Shown here piece by piece: positions 16,769 to 24,301 of a stretch of 54,958 nt of DNA. Below the pieces are notes generated by a model that saw only the letters and a program-made list of their open reading frames with translations, was not told the DNA's origin and ran no database searches. Numbering within the stretch: the first letter of the stretch is position 1; each line of letters starts with the position of its first letter. The stretch is from positions 1 to 54,958 of the forward strand of contig NZ_WITC01000008.1 in the NCBI RefSeq assembly GCF_009601505.1, written 5' to 3'. The position numbers were made by a program, and so were the translations under genes. The DNA comes from Sinorhizobium terangae. Lineage in GTDB: Bacteria; Pseudomonadota; Alphaproteobacteria; Rhizobiales; Rhizobiaceae.

Positions 16769-16913
16769 GAGTCGCAAGAGTCAGTTAACGGCGTTTCCTC
16801 ATGAACTACGTGAGAAGTGCCATTTGAGATTCACCTTTGGAATCAGGAGACTGCTAAAAATATTTAACAATCTCGATACACCTTGCCAGAGTGAATCAGA
16901 ATTTGTTAACCAT
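16769..16913 (+). promoter_or_regulatory. ctrA control region: five GANTC sites and a CtrA half-site
   Basis: Five GANTC motifs (CcrM methylation sites) stand at 16769-16773, 16778-16782, 16828-16832, 16840-16844 and 16893-16897, and the short rhizobial CtrA box TTAACCAT at 16906-16913. All lie 90-235 bases before ctrA. In Caulobacter and rhizobia, methylation state and CtrA feedback govern ctrA promoters, so the cluster fits that control. Which promoter each site governs cannot be read here. Confidence 0.65.
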
Positions 16914-17003
16914 TTGGTGGCAGCCTCCAAATCAGGCAACGACTGGATCCGTATCGCGTAAGGGGGCCACGGACGACCTTGGGCGGCGGAAAAGGGGAAA
17001 AAA

Positions 17004-17705
17004 ATGCGGGTTCTACTGATCGAAGACGATAGCGCGACAGCTCAAAGCATTGAGCTCATGCTTAAGTCCGAGAGTTTCAACGTTTACACGACCGATCTCG
17101 GTGAAGAAGGCGTCGATCTCGGCAAGCTTTATGATTACGATATCATCCTTCTCGACCTGAACCTTCCGGACATGTCCGGCTACGAGGTCCTGAGGACGCT
17201 GCGCCTGTCGAAGGTGAAGACCCCGATCCTCATCCTGTCGGGCATGGCGGGCATCGAAGACAAGGTGCGCGGCCTGGGCTTCGGCGCCGATGACTACATG
17301 ACCAAGCCTTTCCACAAGGACGAACTGGTCGCACGCATCCATGCGATCGTCCGTCGCTCCAAGGGCCACGCCCAGTCGGTGATCTCGACCGGCGAGCTGA
17401 TCGTCAATCTCGACGCCAAGACCGTGGAAGTCGGCGGCCAGCGCGTGCATCTGACCGGCAAGGAATATCAGATGCTGGAGCTCCTCTCGCTGCGCAAGGG
17501 CACGACGCTCACCAAGGAAATGTTCCTCAACCATCTCTACGGCGGCATGGACGAGCCGGAACTGAAGATCATCGACGTCTTCATCTGCAAGCTGCGCAAG
17601 AAGCTCGCAAACGCCGCCGGCGGCGCCAACTATATCGAGACCGTATGGGGGCGCGGCTACGTCCTGCGCGAGCCGGACGGCAACGACTACCTGGAAACGG
17701 CTTGA
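17004..17705 (+). CDS. ctrA: cell-cycle master response regulator CtrA
   Basis: The 233-residue OmpR-type regulator has a receiver domain (residues 1-115) with the acidic pair in IEDDS, phosphorylation site D51 in IILLDLNLP and Lys in [10 protein letters not shown], then a winged-helix DNA-binding domain (about 130-225, [20 protein letters not shown] and [12 protein letters not shown]). CtrA binds TTAA-N7-TTAA or TTAACCAT boxes and controls division, flagella and envelope genes. The start has AAAGGGG nearby. ChpT, its phosphodonor, and SciP, its inhibitor, are both encoded within 3 kb. Confidence 0.97.
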   Translation: MRVLLIEDDSATAQSIELMLKSESFNVYTTDLGEEGVDLGKLYDYDIILLDLNLPDMSGYEVLRTLRLSKVKTPILILSGMAGIEDKVRGLGFGADDYMTKPFHKDELVARIHAIVRRSKGHAQSVISTGELIVNLDAKTVEVGGQRVHLTGKEYQMLELLSLRKGTTLTKEMFLNHLYGGMDEPELKIIDVFICKLRKKLANAAGGANYIETVWGRGYVLREPDGNDYLETA

Positions 17706-17776
17706 TTTCGATAGCAACGCGGTCGGGACCCCGCATTTCCTCGGCCGCTCTAGCAGCTATCATCGGATCGAAGAAT

Positions 17777-17804
17777 CCGCCCCTCCCGGGCGGGTTTTTC
17801 TTTT
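17777..17804 (+). terminator. terminator after ctrA
   Basis: CCGCCC (17777-17782) pairs with GGGCGG (17788-17793), then TTTTTCTTTT. An intrinsic terminator 72 bases past the ctrA stop. Confidence 0.85.
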
Positions 17805-17890
17805 AGGCCAACCTTCATTGCGCTCGCCAACCGAACGAGGGAATGGCGGCGCCGCCGCGTCGGATCGACATTGGGCATGGGCAGGGTGTA

Positions 17891-17920
17891 AGAAAAACGG
17901 CCGCGGAATGCCACGGCCGT
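17891..17920 (-). terminator. terminator for the receiver-domain gene
   Basis: On the minus strand ACGGCCGTGG pairs with CCGCGGCCGT (one mismatch), followed by TTTTTCTT. It serves the receiver gene ending at 17995. Confidence 0.75.
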
Positions 17921-17944
17921 GTCGATCATCCAGCAATTCAAGTG

Positions 17945-17990
17945 CTACGGCGACCTTTGCGCGTCTCAAAAACGCGCGGCGCTGCAAAGG
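17945..17990. repeat. RIME1-like element, partial
   Basis: GCGACCTTTGCGCGTC and GACGCGCGGCGCTGC-type arms around an AAAA loop. The first palindrome only, lying between the receiver gene and its terminator. Confidence 0.6.
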
Positions 17991-17994
17991 TCCG

Positions 17995-18357
17995 TCAGGC
18001 GGCCATCGACTGGCTGGCGAAAACGCTCGTCAGAATCTTGCGGTCGAAGGGTTTCAGCAGGAAGTCGTCGGCGCCGGCGCGCTTGCCAGCCATCATCTTC
18101 TTCAGGTCCGCCTCGACAACGCAATAGTAGATGCGCACCGACGTTCCGTTCGGCAGATGCCGGATATTGGCGATCAGATCGAGCGCACCGTCCAGGGCCG
18201 CATCGACGATCAGAATGTTCGGCAACTCGGCTTCGCAGCGCACCAACGCATCAAGGCTACTCGGCGCCTCGAGCACCAGGAATCCCATGCCCGAAAGGAT
18301 GCGCTTTCCAACTTTCCTGACAGCTTCCGAGCCATCAGCAATCATCAAGCGCCGCAT
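17995..18357 (-). CDS. single-domain receiver protein with degenerate active site
   Basis: The 120-residue protein is one receiver domain and nothing else. The phosphorylation site D52 is present (ILIVDAALDG), as is Lys102 (FLLKPFDRK), but the usual acidic pair is reduced to one residue (MIADGSE, D8 then Gly) and the switch Thr/Ser is replaced by Val (YYCVVEAD, V80). Phosphotransfer may therefore be weak, or the protein may work as an unphosphorylated adaptor. I chose ATG 18357 with GAAGGAG upstream, over a TTG at 18363. It lies downstream of chpT on the same strand, so a role in the ChpT-CtrA relay is possible. It is not CpdR or DivK by sequence. Confidence 0.8.
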   Translation of the reverse strand: MRRLMIADGSEAVRKVGKRILSGMGFLVLEAPSSLDALVRCEAELPNILIVDAALDGALDLIANIRHLPNGTSVRIYYCVVEADLKKMMAGKRAGADDFLLKPFDRKILTSVFASQSMAA

Positions 18358-18539
18358 GTCCAAACTCCTTCACACTCTACCTGCACGCGCACCGGCAATC
18401 ATGCAACAAATCTTATACAGATTTGGCAAAGAAACTGTTACGAGGGTTACTTAATACTTCGTTTCGGCACGGACATCGAAGGTCAACACGTCCCGGTCGC
18501 ACGTGAGACGAACCCAACCCAGGGGGCCACATACGAAAG

Positions 18540-18567
18540 ACCCTCCGGCAGACTGATGCCGAAGGGT
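18540..18567 (-). terminator. hairpin downstream of chpT
   Basis: On the minus strand ACCCTTCGGCA pairs with TGCCGGAGGGT (one mismatch) around a six-base loop, then CTTTCGT. It lies between chpT and the receiver gene and probably ends the chpT transcript. The 358-base gap between these genes holds this hairpin, a repeat and an unconvincing 45-codon frame. Confidence 0.5.
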
Positions 18568-18619
18568 CGGTAACGTGTCGATATTCATCGTCCGGCGAAT
18601 GGGACGACGAGCCTGTCCC

Positions 18620-18726
18620 CCGCAGCGCCGCGCGTCCAATCGGACGCGCTACGGTCGCTGTAGCACTTTGATCTGCCGCGTGATTTTGTCCTTAAATCGA
18701 TTGCGATTTAAGGAATCATGCAGTAG
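18620..18726. repeat. RIME1-like element, full copy overlapping the end of chpT
   Basis: First palindrome CGCAGCGCCGCGCGTCC with GGACGCGC...CGCTGTAG, linker CACTTTGATCTG, then second palindrome CCTTAAATCG-attg-CGATTTAAGG ending in AATCATGCAGTAG. The total is 107 bases. Its last 11 bases encode the final residues and stop codon of chpT. Confidence 0.8.
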
Positions 18727-19369
18727 CGGCCTCGGACTTCGCCGTGAATACGATCTCCTCACCGGTCGAAACGACATCGATCGTCATGCCAGCTTCCTCG
18801 CCCAACAGGACGGTGTAGTAGGGCTGGATCGAATGTGCGTCGACAGCTTCTTCCGGGCTGCCGGAGAGCAATTCCACCAGCTTCGGGTTGACCCGCATCA
18901 TTCGCCCCTTGGCGACAAGCCTGAAGGTCGCGTCGAACTCAGGGTTTTCGAGCGTCACATCGATCGAACCGCCGCGCGGGATCGAGCCGTAGGCGATCAG
19001 GAAGAGATTGAGGAGAAGCTTGACGCGGTTCTTGGCGATGATCGCGCGTGGGCCGTTCCAACTGATCTCGGTCTTCCTTTCCGCTGCGGCGAAGTCCTTC
19101 GCAGCCTTTTCGGCTTCGCCCGTATCGATCGAGGCGCCGACCGACCCGGACGCACCGAATGCAAGACGGGCGAACTTCAGGCGGACGGAGGCATTGAGCG
19201 CACTGGTACGGATCAGGTCCATCGCGTCGGCATCGGCTCCGCCCTCGTCCAGGAGTTCGAGGCCGTTGTTGATGGCGCCGACCGGCGAGATGATGTCGTG
19301 GCAAACCCGGCTGCAGAGCAGTGCGGCCAGATCGGGTCCCGTCAGTGTCAGGTTCGGATTCTTTGCCAT
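18716..19369 (-). CDS. chpT: histidine phosphotransferase ChpT
   Basis: The 217-residue protein relays phosphate from the hybrid kinase CckA to CtrA and CpdR. The helical DHp part carries CSRVCHDIISPVGAINNGLE with the phosphorylated His24. The degenerate ATPase-like C-terminal half follows (VKLLLNLFLIAYGSIPRGGS and PYYTVLLGEEAGM). I chose the second of two adjacent ATGs (19369), six bases past AAGGA; ATG 19372 would add one Met. The final residues and TGA lie inside a RIME1-type repeat. It is monocistronic or followed by the receiver gene, and is divergent from the EipA-like gene. Confidence 0.94.
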   Translation of the reverse strand: MAKNPNLTLTGPDLAALLCSRVCHDIISPVGAINNGLELLDEGGADADAMDLIRTSALNASVRLKFARLAFGASGSVGASIDTGEAEKAAKDFAAAERKTEISWNGPRAIIAKNRVKLLLNLFLIAYGSIPRGGSIDVTLENPEFDATFRLVAKGRMMRVNPKLVELLSGSPEEAVDAHSIQPYYTVLLGEEAGMTIDVVSTGEEIVFTAKSEAATA

Positions 19370-19511
19370 CATTCTTCCTTGTTCGCTATCCGTCTACCGG
19401 CGCCGGCGCGCCTTCTTGCCCCACAACACAGCTGCCGCACGACCATGGCACGGGCCATGAATCGCGCGGGCGCGGCCGGTAATCAATAGGTCATAATGAC
19501 ATCACATTTGG

Positions 19512-19526
19512 TAAACCGATTGTTAA
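19512..19526 (+). promoter_or_regulatory. near-match CtrA box upstream of eipA-like gene
   Basis: TAAA-CCGATTG-TTAA has the CtrA spacing, with one transposed base in the left half. It stands 194 bases before the EipA start and 143 bases before the divergent chpT start. Brucella eipA is reported to be CtrA-activated, which makes the site worth testing. On sequence alone it is weak. Confidence 0.4.
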
Positions 19527-19719
19527 GATGATCGGTTCAAATTGCTGGTGCATCCCGAATTCAGCGCGAATCGCTGGAGGATGCGCGGCCGGAACCGGTT
19601 TCCACACTTTTCCGCGCCCGCCCCTGGAAATGGACAAGACCCGCGCCGGACGCGCAACCGATGCAAATACCGGCCATGACAGCCGGCGCAGGTCACTTTC
19701 GTGCCTGACGGAGGAAACG

Positions 19720-20307
19720 ATGCAGCCGTTCATGAAGGCAACCACAATGGTTGTCCGCGCTATCCTGACGATGATGCTAATAGCCGGCGCCATGTCTGTC
19801 GCCCACGCCCAGTCCCCGAACAACAGCCAGTACACGATGCAGGAAATCGTCGATGCCGGCCACAGCTTCTTCGGCGAAACGTCGGGCGGACTTGCCAAGG
19901 TCGTCGAGCGCGCCTTCGAGCGCTACGGCCTGCCGAATGGCTATATTCTCGGACAGGAAGGCTCCGGCGCCTTTATCGCCGGCCTGACCTATGGCGAGGG
20001 CGAGCTCTATACCAAAAACGTAGGACGACACTCGGTCTTCTGGCAAGGTCCCTCGCTCGGGCTCGATTGGGGCGGCCAGGGCAGCCGCGCCATGATGCTC
20101 GTCTACAACCTCCCCAGCGTTCCGGCGCTCTACAAGCGCTTCGGCGGCGTTTCCGGCTCGGCCTATGTCGTCGCCGGCGTCGGGATGACCGTATTGACGG
20201 ACGACCAGGTCGTCGTCGTGCCGATCCGCACCGGCATCGGCGCAAGGCTCGGCCTCAACGTCGGCTACCTCAAGCTGACGCAACAGCCGACGTGGAATCC
20301 CTTCTGA
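19720..20307 (+). CDS. eipA: periplasmic EipA-like protein (DUF1134)
   Basis: The 195-residue protein has a signal peptide (ILTMMLIAGAMSVAHA, predicted cut after residue 30) and a DUF1134 domain: YTMQEIVDAGHSFFGETSGG, then GLDWGGQGSRAMMLVYNLP and GVGMTVLTDDQVVVVPIRTG. The Brucella homologue EipA is a small periplasmic beta-barrel needed for envelope integrity, with its transcription linked to CtrA. I chose ATG 19720, behind GGAGGAAACG; an inner ATG at 19732 is possible. It stands alone, divergent from chpT. The symbol is by homology and the molecular activity is unknown. Confidence 0.85.
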   Translation: MQPFMKATTMVVRAILTMMLIAGAMSVAHAQSPNNSQYTMQEIVDAGHSFFGETSGGLAKVVERAFERYGLPNGYILGQEGSGAFIAGLTYGEGELYTKNVGRHSVFWQGPSLGLDWGGQGSRAMMLVYNLPSVPALYKRFGGVSGSAYVVAGVGMTVLTDDQVVVVPIRTGIGARLGLNVGYLKLTQQPTWNPF

Positions 20308-20395
20308 GGCGCTTCGAAGCGAGGGGCCTGTTCCGGCGCACCGCTGACCGGGCACTCGCGAAGTAAACCTCACCTCTCCGTCTCACCCGATCTTG

Positions 20396-20445
20396 GCGCG
20401 TCTGAAAAGGCGCGCTTTCCTGTTGCAGCACTTGCAGCATTCCAG
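20396..20445. repeat. degenerate RIME1-like remnant
   Basis: GGCGCGTC-tgaaaa-GGCGCGC with a following GCAGCACTTGCAGCATTCC stretch resembles a decayed first palindrome. It could also act as the terminator of the EipA-like gene, given the TTTCC after the stem. The rest of 20308-20533 shows nothing. Confidence 0.35.
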
Positions 20446-20533
20446 CCATCATGTTTACTGCAGGAAAAGCACTGGATGGCGCCCGCGCTCCGCCGCGGGC
20501 GGTGCATCCGGTCCAGATTGAAACGGCCAGCTC

Positions 20534-21688
20534 GTGATTGAATATGCGCTCCTCTTTGCCCTGGGCTTTCTGACGGCGGTTGTTATTGGCCTGATGATCG
20601 CCCCCGCCATTCAAAGGCGGATCGTTCGCTTTGCAGAAGATCGCCTGAAGGCAACCATGCCCCTCAGCCCCCAGGAGGTGCGTGCGCAGAGGGATGCCGC
20701 CCGCGCCACCTATGCTGCCGAAAACGCCAAGGCCCAGCAGGCGCTCCGGCGCGAACGCGACAAGAGCGTCACGCTGATGCTGCAAAACGAAAATACCCTT
20801 CGCGAGGCGCGCAGGCTCGCCGGGGAAAATGCCGATCTGCAGGCTCAACTTGCCGATATGAACGTGGAAGCGGCGGACATGCGCTCCACGGTCCGCCAAC
20901 TCGAACAACGTCTCGAGCAGATGAAGGCAACCTTCGAGACTTCGGAAAAGGACAACGGCACCAAGAGCGATACGATCCGTACGCTCAACGGCAAAATGGA
21001 CAAACATACGGCCGATATAGACAATCTCCGGATAGACCTCGCCGCACGCGAAACCGAGATCGAGCACCTGAAGAGCCGGCTCGCCGGGCTGCATGACGAG
21101 CGCCAGGCGCTGCGCGGCGATCTCAAGGCCGAGAATGCCCGCGCACGGGAAATGGAGTTGCGGCTCGGTAAGGACGAGGCCCGGATACGCCAGCTCGATG
21201 CCGCGGTCGCACGCGAAGCCGCCGCCAATGCGCAGCGCGAGAATGCGCTCGCGCGGCGGGCGGACGAGATCGAAAAATTGAAGGCGCGCCTGAAAGAGTT
21301 GAATCAGGAGATGCGCGAAGCGGCGAAAGTCCTTCGTGCGGCCGGCCTCGCAATTCCTAAGAAAGCGGTTGCTGCGGACGCCGTGGATGGTGCGAGCGCC
21401 GAGCCACACGCAATGGCGAAGCAAGCCCCTGACAAGACCATGTCTGAAGACCTGCGCAATCGCGCCACAGCGCTTTCGGAGCGCCTGATAAACGCCAAGT
21501 CCGCCGCCCATGACGAGGCGCTGCGGCAGGAGGTCGCCGACATCGCCGCGGGCATGATTGCGCTGACGGCGGCAAGCGAAGGCAAGGCCTCACCGATCCG
21601 CAGCCTGCTCGCCGGGGAGGAGACGGACGCCACGCCGAACCGCAAGAGCCTGGCAAGCCGCGCCAAGGAAATCTTGCCCCCGGAGTGA
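20534..21688 (+). CDS. membrane-anchored coiled-coil protein, function unknown
   Basis: The 384-residue protein has one N-terminal membrane helix (ALLFALGFLTAVVIGLMIAP, residues about 5-24), then a long charged coiled coil (about 50-275) with heptads such as VRQLEQRLEQMKATFETSEK and EIEHLKSRLAGLHDERQALR, and a low-complexity tail. The topology would place the coil in the cytoplasm. It begins with GTG at 20534 and lacks a strong ribosome site. Relatives exist across Rhizobiales without assigned function. The layout recalls RmuC-like or cell-pole scaffold proteins, but no nuclease or other catalytic motif is visible. Confidence 0.8.
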   Translation: MIEYALLFALGFLTAVVIGLMIAPAIQRRIVRFAEDRLKATMPLSPQEVRAQRDAARATYAAENAKAQQALRRERDKSVTLMLQNENTLREARRLAGENADLQAQLADMNVEAADMRSTVRQLEQRLEQMKATFETSEKDNGTKSDTIRTLNGKMDKHTADIDNLRIDLAARETEIEHLKSRLAGLHDERQALRGDLKAENARAREMELRLGKDEARIRQLDAAVAREAAANAQRENALARRADEIEKLKARLKELNQEMREAAKVLRAAGLAIPKKAVAADAVDGASAEPHAMAKQAPDKTMSEDLRNRATALSERLINAKSAAHDEALRQEVADIAAGMIALTAASEGKASPIRSLLAGEETDATPNRKSLASRAKEILPPE

Positions 21689-21724
21689 GCGCCCCGAACG
21701 GACCTGCTCCCGAACGGACCAGCT

Positions 21725-22555
21725 TCAGATTCGCCCGTTGATCAGCGCGACCTGATGCAGCGCTATGCCGGCAGCCATGGCGACGTTCAGGCTATCGAGA
21801 CCCGGCCGCTGGCGGATGCGCGCGGTCTGGATCCCGGACAGGATAGCCTCCGGCAGCCCTTCGCCTTCGGTGCCGACGAGAAGCGCCGTTCGTGGCGCTG
21901 GCGGAATGTCGCTGATGTCGACCGTGCCGCGCGGCGACAGTCCCCAGATCGCAAAGCCCGCGGTCTGAAGTCGTTCGATCAGCGCAGCCCCCGTCCCTTC
22001 CCGCGCGAACGGCATCGTCAGCACCGATCCGACCGACACCCGGATCGCCTTGCGGTACATCGGATCGCAGCTCGCTGCATCCATCAGGACGGCATCGACG
22101 CCGAAGGCGGCGGCGTTGCGAAACAGCGAGCCCATGTTGTCGTGGTTCGAAATCCCGCAGGCGGCGAGGACGAGGCTTTCTGCCGGAAGGCTGGCGATGA
22201 GCGAATCCCGATCAGGCACCGCATCGCGTCGCCCGAGCGCCAGCACGCCGCGATGCATGTTGAAGCCGGCGATCGCATCGAAAACCCGCCCATCCGCCAC
22301 GTAGACGGGGACATCGGCCGGAAAGTCGGCAAGCAGTTCGGTCAGGCCGGCAACACGGCTCTCGAGCAGCAGGATCGCCTCGGCGACGATGCCACGCCGG
22401 GCGCGATGAGCGGCAGCCAGCATGCGGAGCACGACCGTGCCCTCGGCAATGAAACGACCCTGCCGCCCTGTGAGATCCCGCTCCTTGATCGCGACGAAGC
22501 CGGCGATGCGGGCATCGGAAGGATCATCGATGCGGACGGGGGCGGGCAGCGTCAT
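21725..22555 (-). CDS. TrmH/SpoU-family RNA methyltransferase
   Basis: The 276-residue enzyme has a small N-terminal RNA-binding part and a SpoU methyltransferase domain with the three knot motifs: GISNHDNMGSLFRNAAAFG, LLVGTEGEGLPEAIL and QRPGLDSLNVAMAAGIAL. It transfers a methyl group from S-adenosylmethionine to a ribose 2'-OH in tRNA or rRNA; the exact target cannot be assigned. The start at ATG 22555 fits the family; the frame stays open further upstream but overlaps the next gene. It follows the small membrane gene at 22566 by ten bases and is probably co-transcribed. Confidence 0.87.
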   Translation of the reverse strand: MTLPAPVRIDDPSDARIAGFVAIKERDLTGRQGRFIAEGTVVLRMLAAAHRARRGIVAEAILLLESRVAGLTELLADFPADVPVYVADGRVFDAIAGFNMHRGVLALGRRDAVPDRDSLIASLPAESLVLAACGISNHDNMGSLFRNAAAFGVDAVLMDAASCDPMYRKAIRVSVGSVLTMPFAREGTGAALIERLQTAGFAIWGLSPRGTVDISDIPPAPRTALLVGTEGEGLPEAILSGIQTARIRQRPGLDSLNVAMAAGIALHQVALINGRI

Positions 22556-22565
22556 GGCGATGCCG

Positions 22566-22952
22566 TCAATTGGTCCTGACGGTGATGTCGGCGACGATGC
22601 GTCCGGCGGGAATGTCGAACACGATCGCGCGCGGCTCGGCGCCGGGCAGGCTGCCGTAGAAAAGCACCTGCGACCCCGAGAGCGCGACATTGCTCACTGA
22701 AAACCCGGCCGGCAGCGCAGCGATCGCGCTTACGGGCGCGTCGCCCGGCACGCTCACGGCTGCCATCGGCGCTGCCGCCGCACCGTCATCCGTGCGGGTC
22801 AGCTTGTAGACAATCGTCCCAAGGACAGCCATAAGCATGACAAGCATCACGCCGGCCGAGACGAGCTGCAGGCGCACCATCTTGCGACGGACGTTTTCCA
22901 TCGCGGGATCCAGCGGCTTTTCTTCCTGTTCATCGGGCTCGAATGCAGTCAT
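22566..22952 (-). CDS. conserved single-pass membrane protein
   Basis: The 128-residue protein has a charged N-terminus (EPDEQEEKPLDPAMENVRRK), one membrane helix (VSAGVMLVMLMAVLGTIVY, about residues 31-49) and a small beta-rich periplasmic part of about 70 residues. It resembles the uncharacterised DUF6476-type proteins of Rhizobiales. It is divergent from the pseudouridine synthase gene, with 29 bases between starts, and is followed at ten bases by the RNA methyltransferase. Nothing in the sequence indicates a catalytic role. Confidence 0.75.
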   Translation of the reverse strand: MTAFEPDEQEEKPLDPAMENVRRKMVRLQLVSAGVMLVMLMAVLGTIVYKLTRTDDGAAAAPMAAVSVPGDAPVSAIAALPAGFSVSNVALSGSQVLFYGSLPGAEPRAIVFDIPAGRIVADITVRTN

Positions 22953-22981
22953 GGCTGGCTTTCTGTCGGAATTGAAACGGA

Positions 22982-24010
22982 ATGAACGATCCCTTTAAAC
23001 AAGCCGCCGGCAATAGGAAAGTCCTGAAGGCCAATGAGGACGCGGCGGGAAGGCTGGACGCCTTCCTTACGGCCGCGCTTGCGGGCGAGTTTTCCCGCAA
23101 TCGCATCAAAAGCCTGATCGAGCAAGGCGCCGTCTCGATCAACGGCAAGACGATCGTCGAGCCGAAGCGTAAGGTGCATCCCGGCGACGTGTTCGAGATC
23201 GCCTTGCCTGAGCCCGAGGATCCCGAGCCGAAGGGCGAAGAGATCCCTCTCGACGTGCTTTATGAGGACGACGACCTGATCGTCCTCGTGAAACCTGCCG
23301 GCCTGGTCGTCCATCCGGGTGCCGGCAACTGGACGGGCACGCTTGTCAATGCGCTCATCCACCATTGCGGCGACAGCCTCTCCGGCATCGGCGGCGTCAG
23401 GCGACCGGGTATCGTTCACCGGCTCGACAAGGAAACGAGCGGCGTCATGGTCGTGGCAAAGAATGATACCGCCCACCGGCATCTCTCCGACCAGTTTGCC
23501 GACCACGGGCGCACCGGCCCACTCGAACGCGCCTATCAGGCGGTGGTGTGGGGGCGTCCCCGGCAATTGAAGGGCACGATCAACGCCTCGCTGGGACGGG
23601 CCGCTGATCGGACGAAGCGCGCCGTCAAACACGAGGAAAGCGACGACGCGCGCGAAGCCATCACCCATTATGAAGTGGTCGAGCGTTACCATGAAAAGCC
23701 GGATGGCACCTGCCTCGCCTCGACCGTGACCTGTCACCTTGAAACGGGCCGTACCCACCAGATTCGCGTCCACATGGCCCATATCGGCCATCCGCTGATC
23801 GGCGACCCCGAATATGGCGCGGCTTTCCGGACCAAGGCCAATCTGCTGCCCGAGCTGGCGAAAACCGTCGTCAACCGCTTTCACCGGCAGGCGCTGCACG
23901 CCTTCATGCTGCAGTTCGAGCACCCGACGACAGGCGAGACGATGCATTTCGAGGCACCGATGCCCTCTGACATGGAAGCCCTGGTTGCCGCCTTGCGGGC
24001 CGGAGATTAA
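22982..24010 (+). CDS. rluD: RluD-type 23S rRNA pseudouridine synthase
   Basis: The 342-residue enzyme has an N-terminal S4 RNA-binding domain (AGRLDAFLTAALAGEFSRNR, residues about 22-85) and an RluA-type catalytic domain with the aspartate in GIVHRLDKETSGVMVVAK, the ALIHHCGDSLSGIGGVRRPG loop and CHLETGRTHQIRVHMAHIGH. RluD makes the pseudouridines of helix 69 in 23S rRNA. RluC and RluA paralogues are similar, so the symbol is the best fit, not certain. The start is 29 bases from the divergent membrane gene. rpoH follows 291 bases downstream with its own promoter. Confidence 0.88.
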   Translation: MNDPFKQAAGNRKVLKANEDAAGRLDAFLTAALAGEFSRNRIKSLIEQGAVSINGKTIVEPKRKVHPGDVFEIALPEPEDPEPKGEEIPLDVLYEDDDLIVLVKPAGLVVHPGAGNWTGTLVNALIHHCGDSLSGIGGVRRPGIVHRLDKETSGVMVVAKNDTAHRHLSDQFADHGRTGPLERAYQAVVWGRPRQLKGTINASLGRAADRTKRAVKHEESDDAREAITHYEVVERYHEKPDGTCLASTVTCHLETGRTHQIRVHMAHIGHPLIGDPEYGAAFRTKANLLPELAKTVVNRFHRQALHAFMLQFEHPTTGETMHFEAPMPSDMEALVAALRAGD

Positions 24011-24011
24011 T

Positions 24012-24098
24012 CCTGCAGCACACGCAAACGGCGCTGTATCACTTTGAATTGCTGCGTGATTCCTAAGCCGCGTAGACTTTCAGGAATCATGCCATAGC
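24012..24098. repeat. RIME1-like element, decayed copy
   Basis: The first palindrome is reduced to CACACGCAAACGGCGCTGTA, the linker TCACTTTGAATTGC is intact, and the second palindrome is partly preserved (GTGATTCCTAAG and CAGGAATCATGCCA). It lies between the pseudouridine synthase gene and the rpoH promoter. Confidence 0.6.
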
Positions 24099-24191
24099 CC
24101 TTGAATTCTTGGTTCCGGATTCCAATCTTATAAGAGCTTCAACTTGCGCCATTCCCTTCCCCGGTCTCACGACAGCGTGAAACCGGAGTCC

Positions 24192-24220
24192 TTGAATCAT
24201 GCTTTCGCCGTACTTATCTT
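24192..24220 (+). promoter_or_regulatory. candidate rpoH promoter
   Basis: TTGAAT (24192-24197) and TATCTT (24215-24220) with a 17-base spacer, giving a transcript start near 24227 and a leader of about 75 bases. A good housekeeping promoter by spacing; a second heat-regulated promoter cannot be excluded. Confidence 0.5.
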
Positions 24221-24228
24221 CTAGCCTC

Positions 24229-24279
24229 GTGGGGTCTTGATGAAGACCCACATGTCCGGTCTGCCGTCCCGGAGACCGG
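24229..24279 (+). promoter_or_regulatory. double hairpin in the rpoH leader
   Basis: Hairpin one: GTGGGGTCTT-gatg-AAGACCCAC (24229-24251). Hairpin two: CCGGTCT (24256-24262) with AGACCGG (24273-24279). Both precede the GGGGG ribosome site at 24291-24295. Structured rpoH leaders can sense temperature in other bacteria, though here the ribosome site is not itself inside the obvious stems. Confidence 0.55.
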
Positions 24280-24301
24280 AGACGCAAAAAGGGGGTGCTT
24301 C

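Noticed and set aside
18451..18588. A 45-codon minus-strand frame between the receiver gene and chpT
   Set aside because: It has no ribosome site, and its sequence is largely explained by the terminator-like hairpin at 18540-18567. Not listed as a gene.
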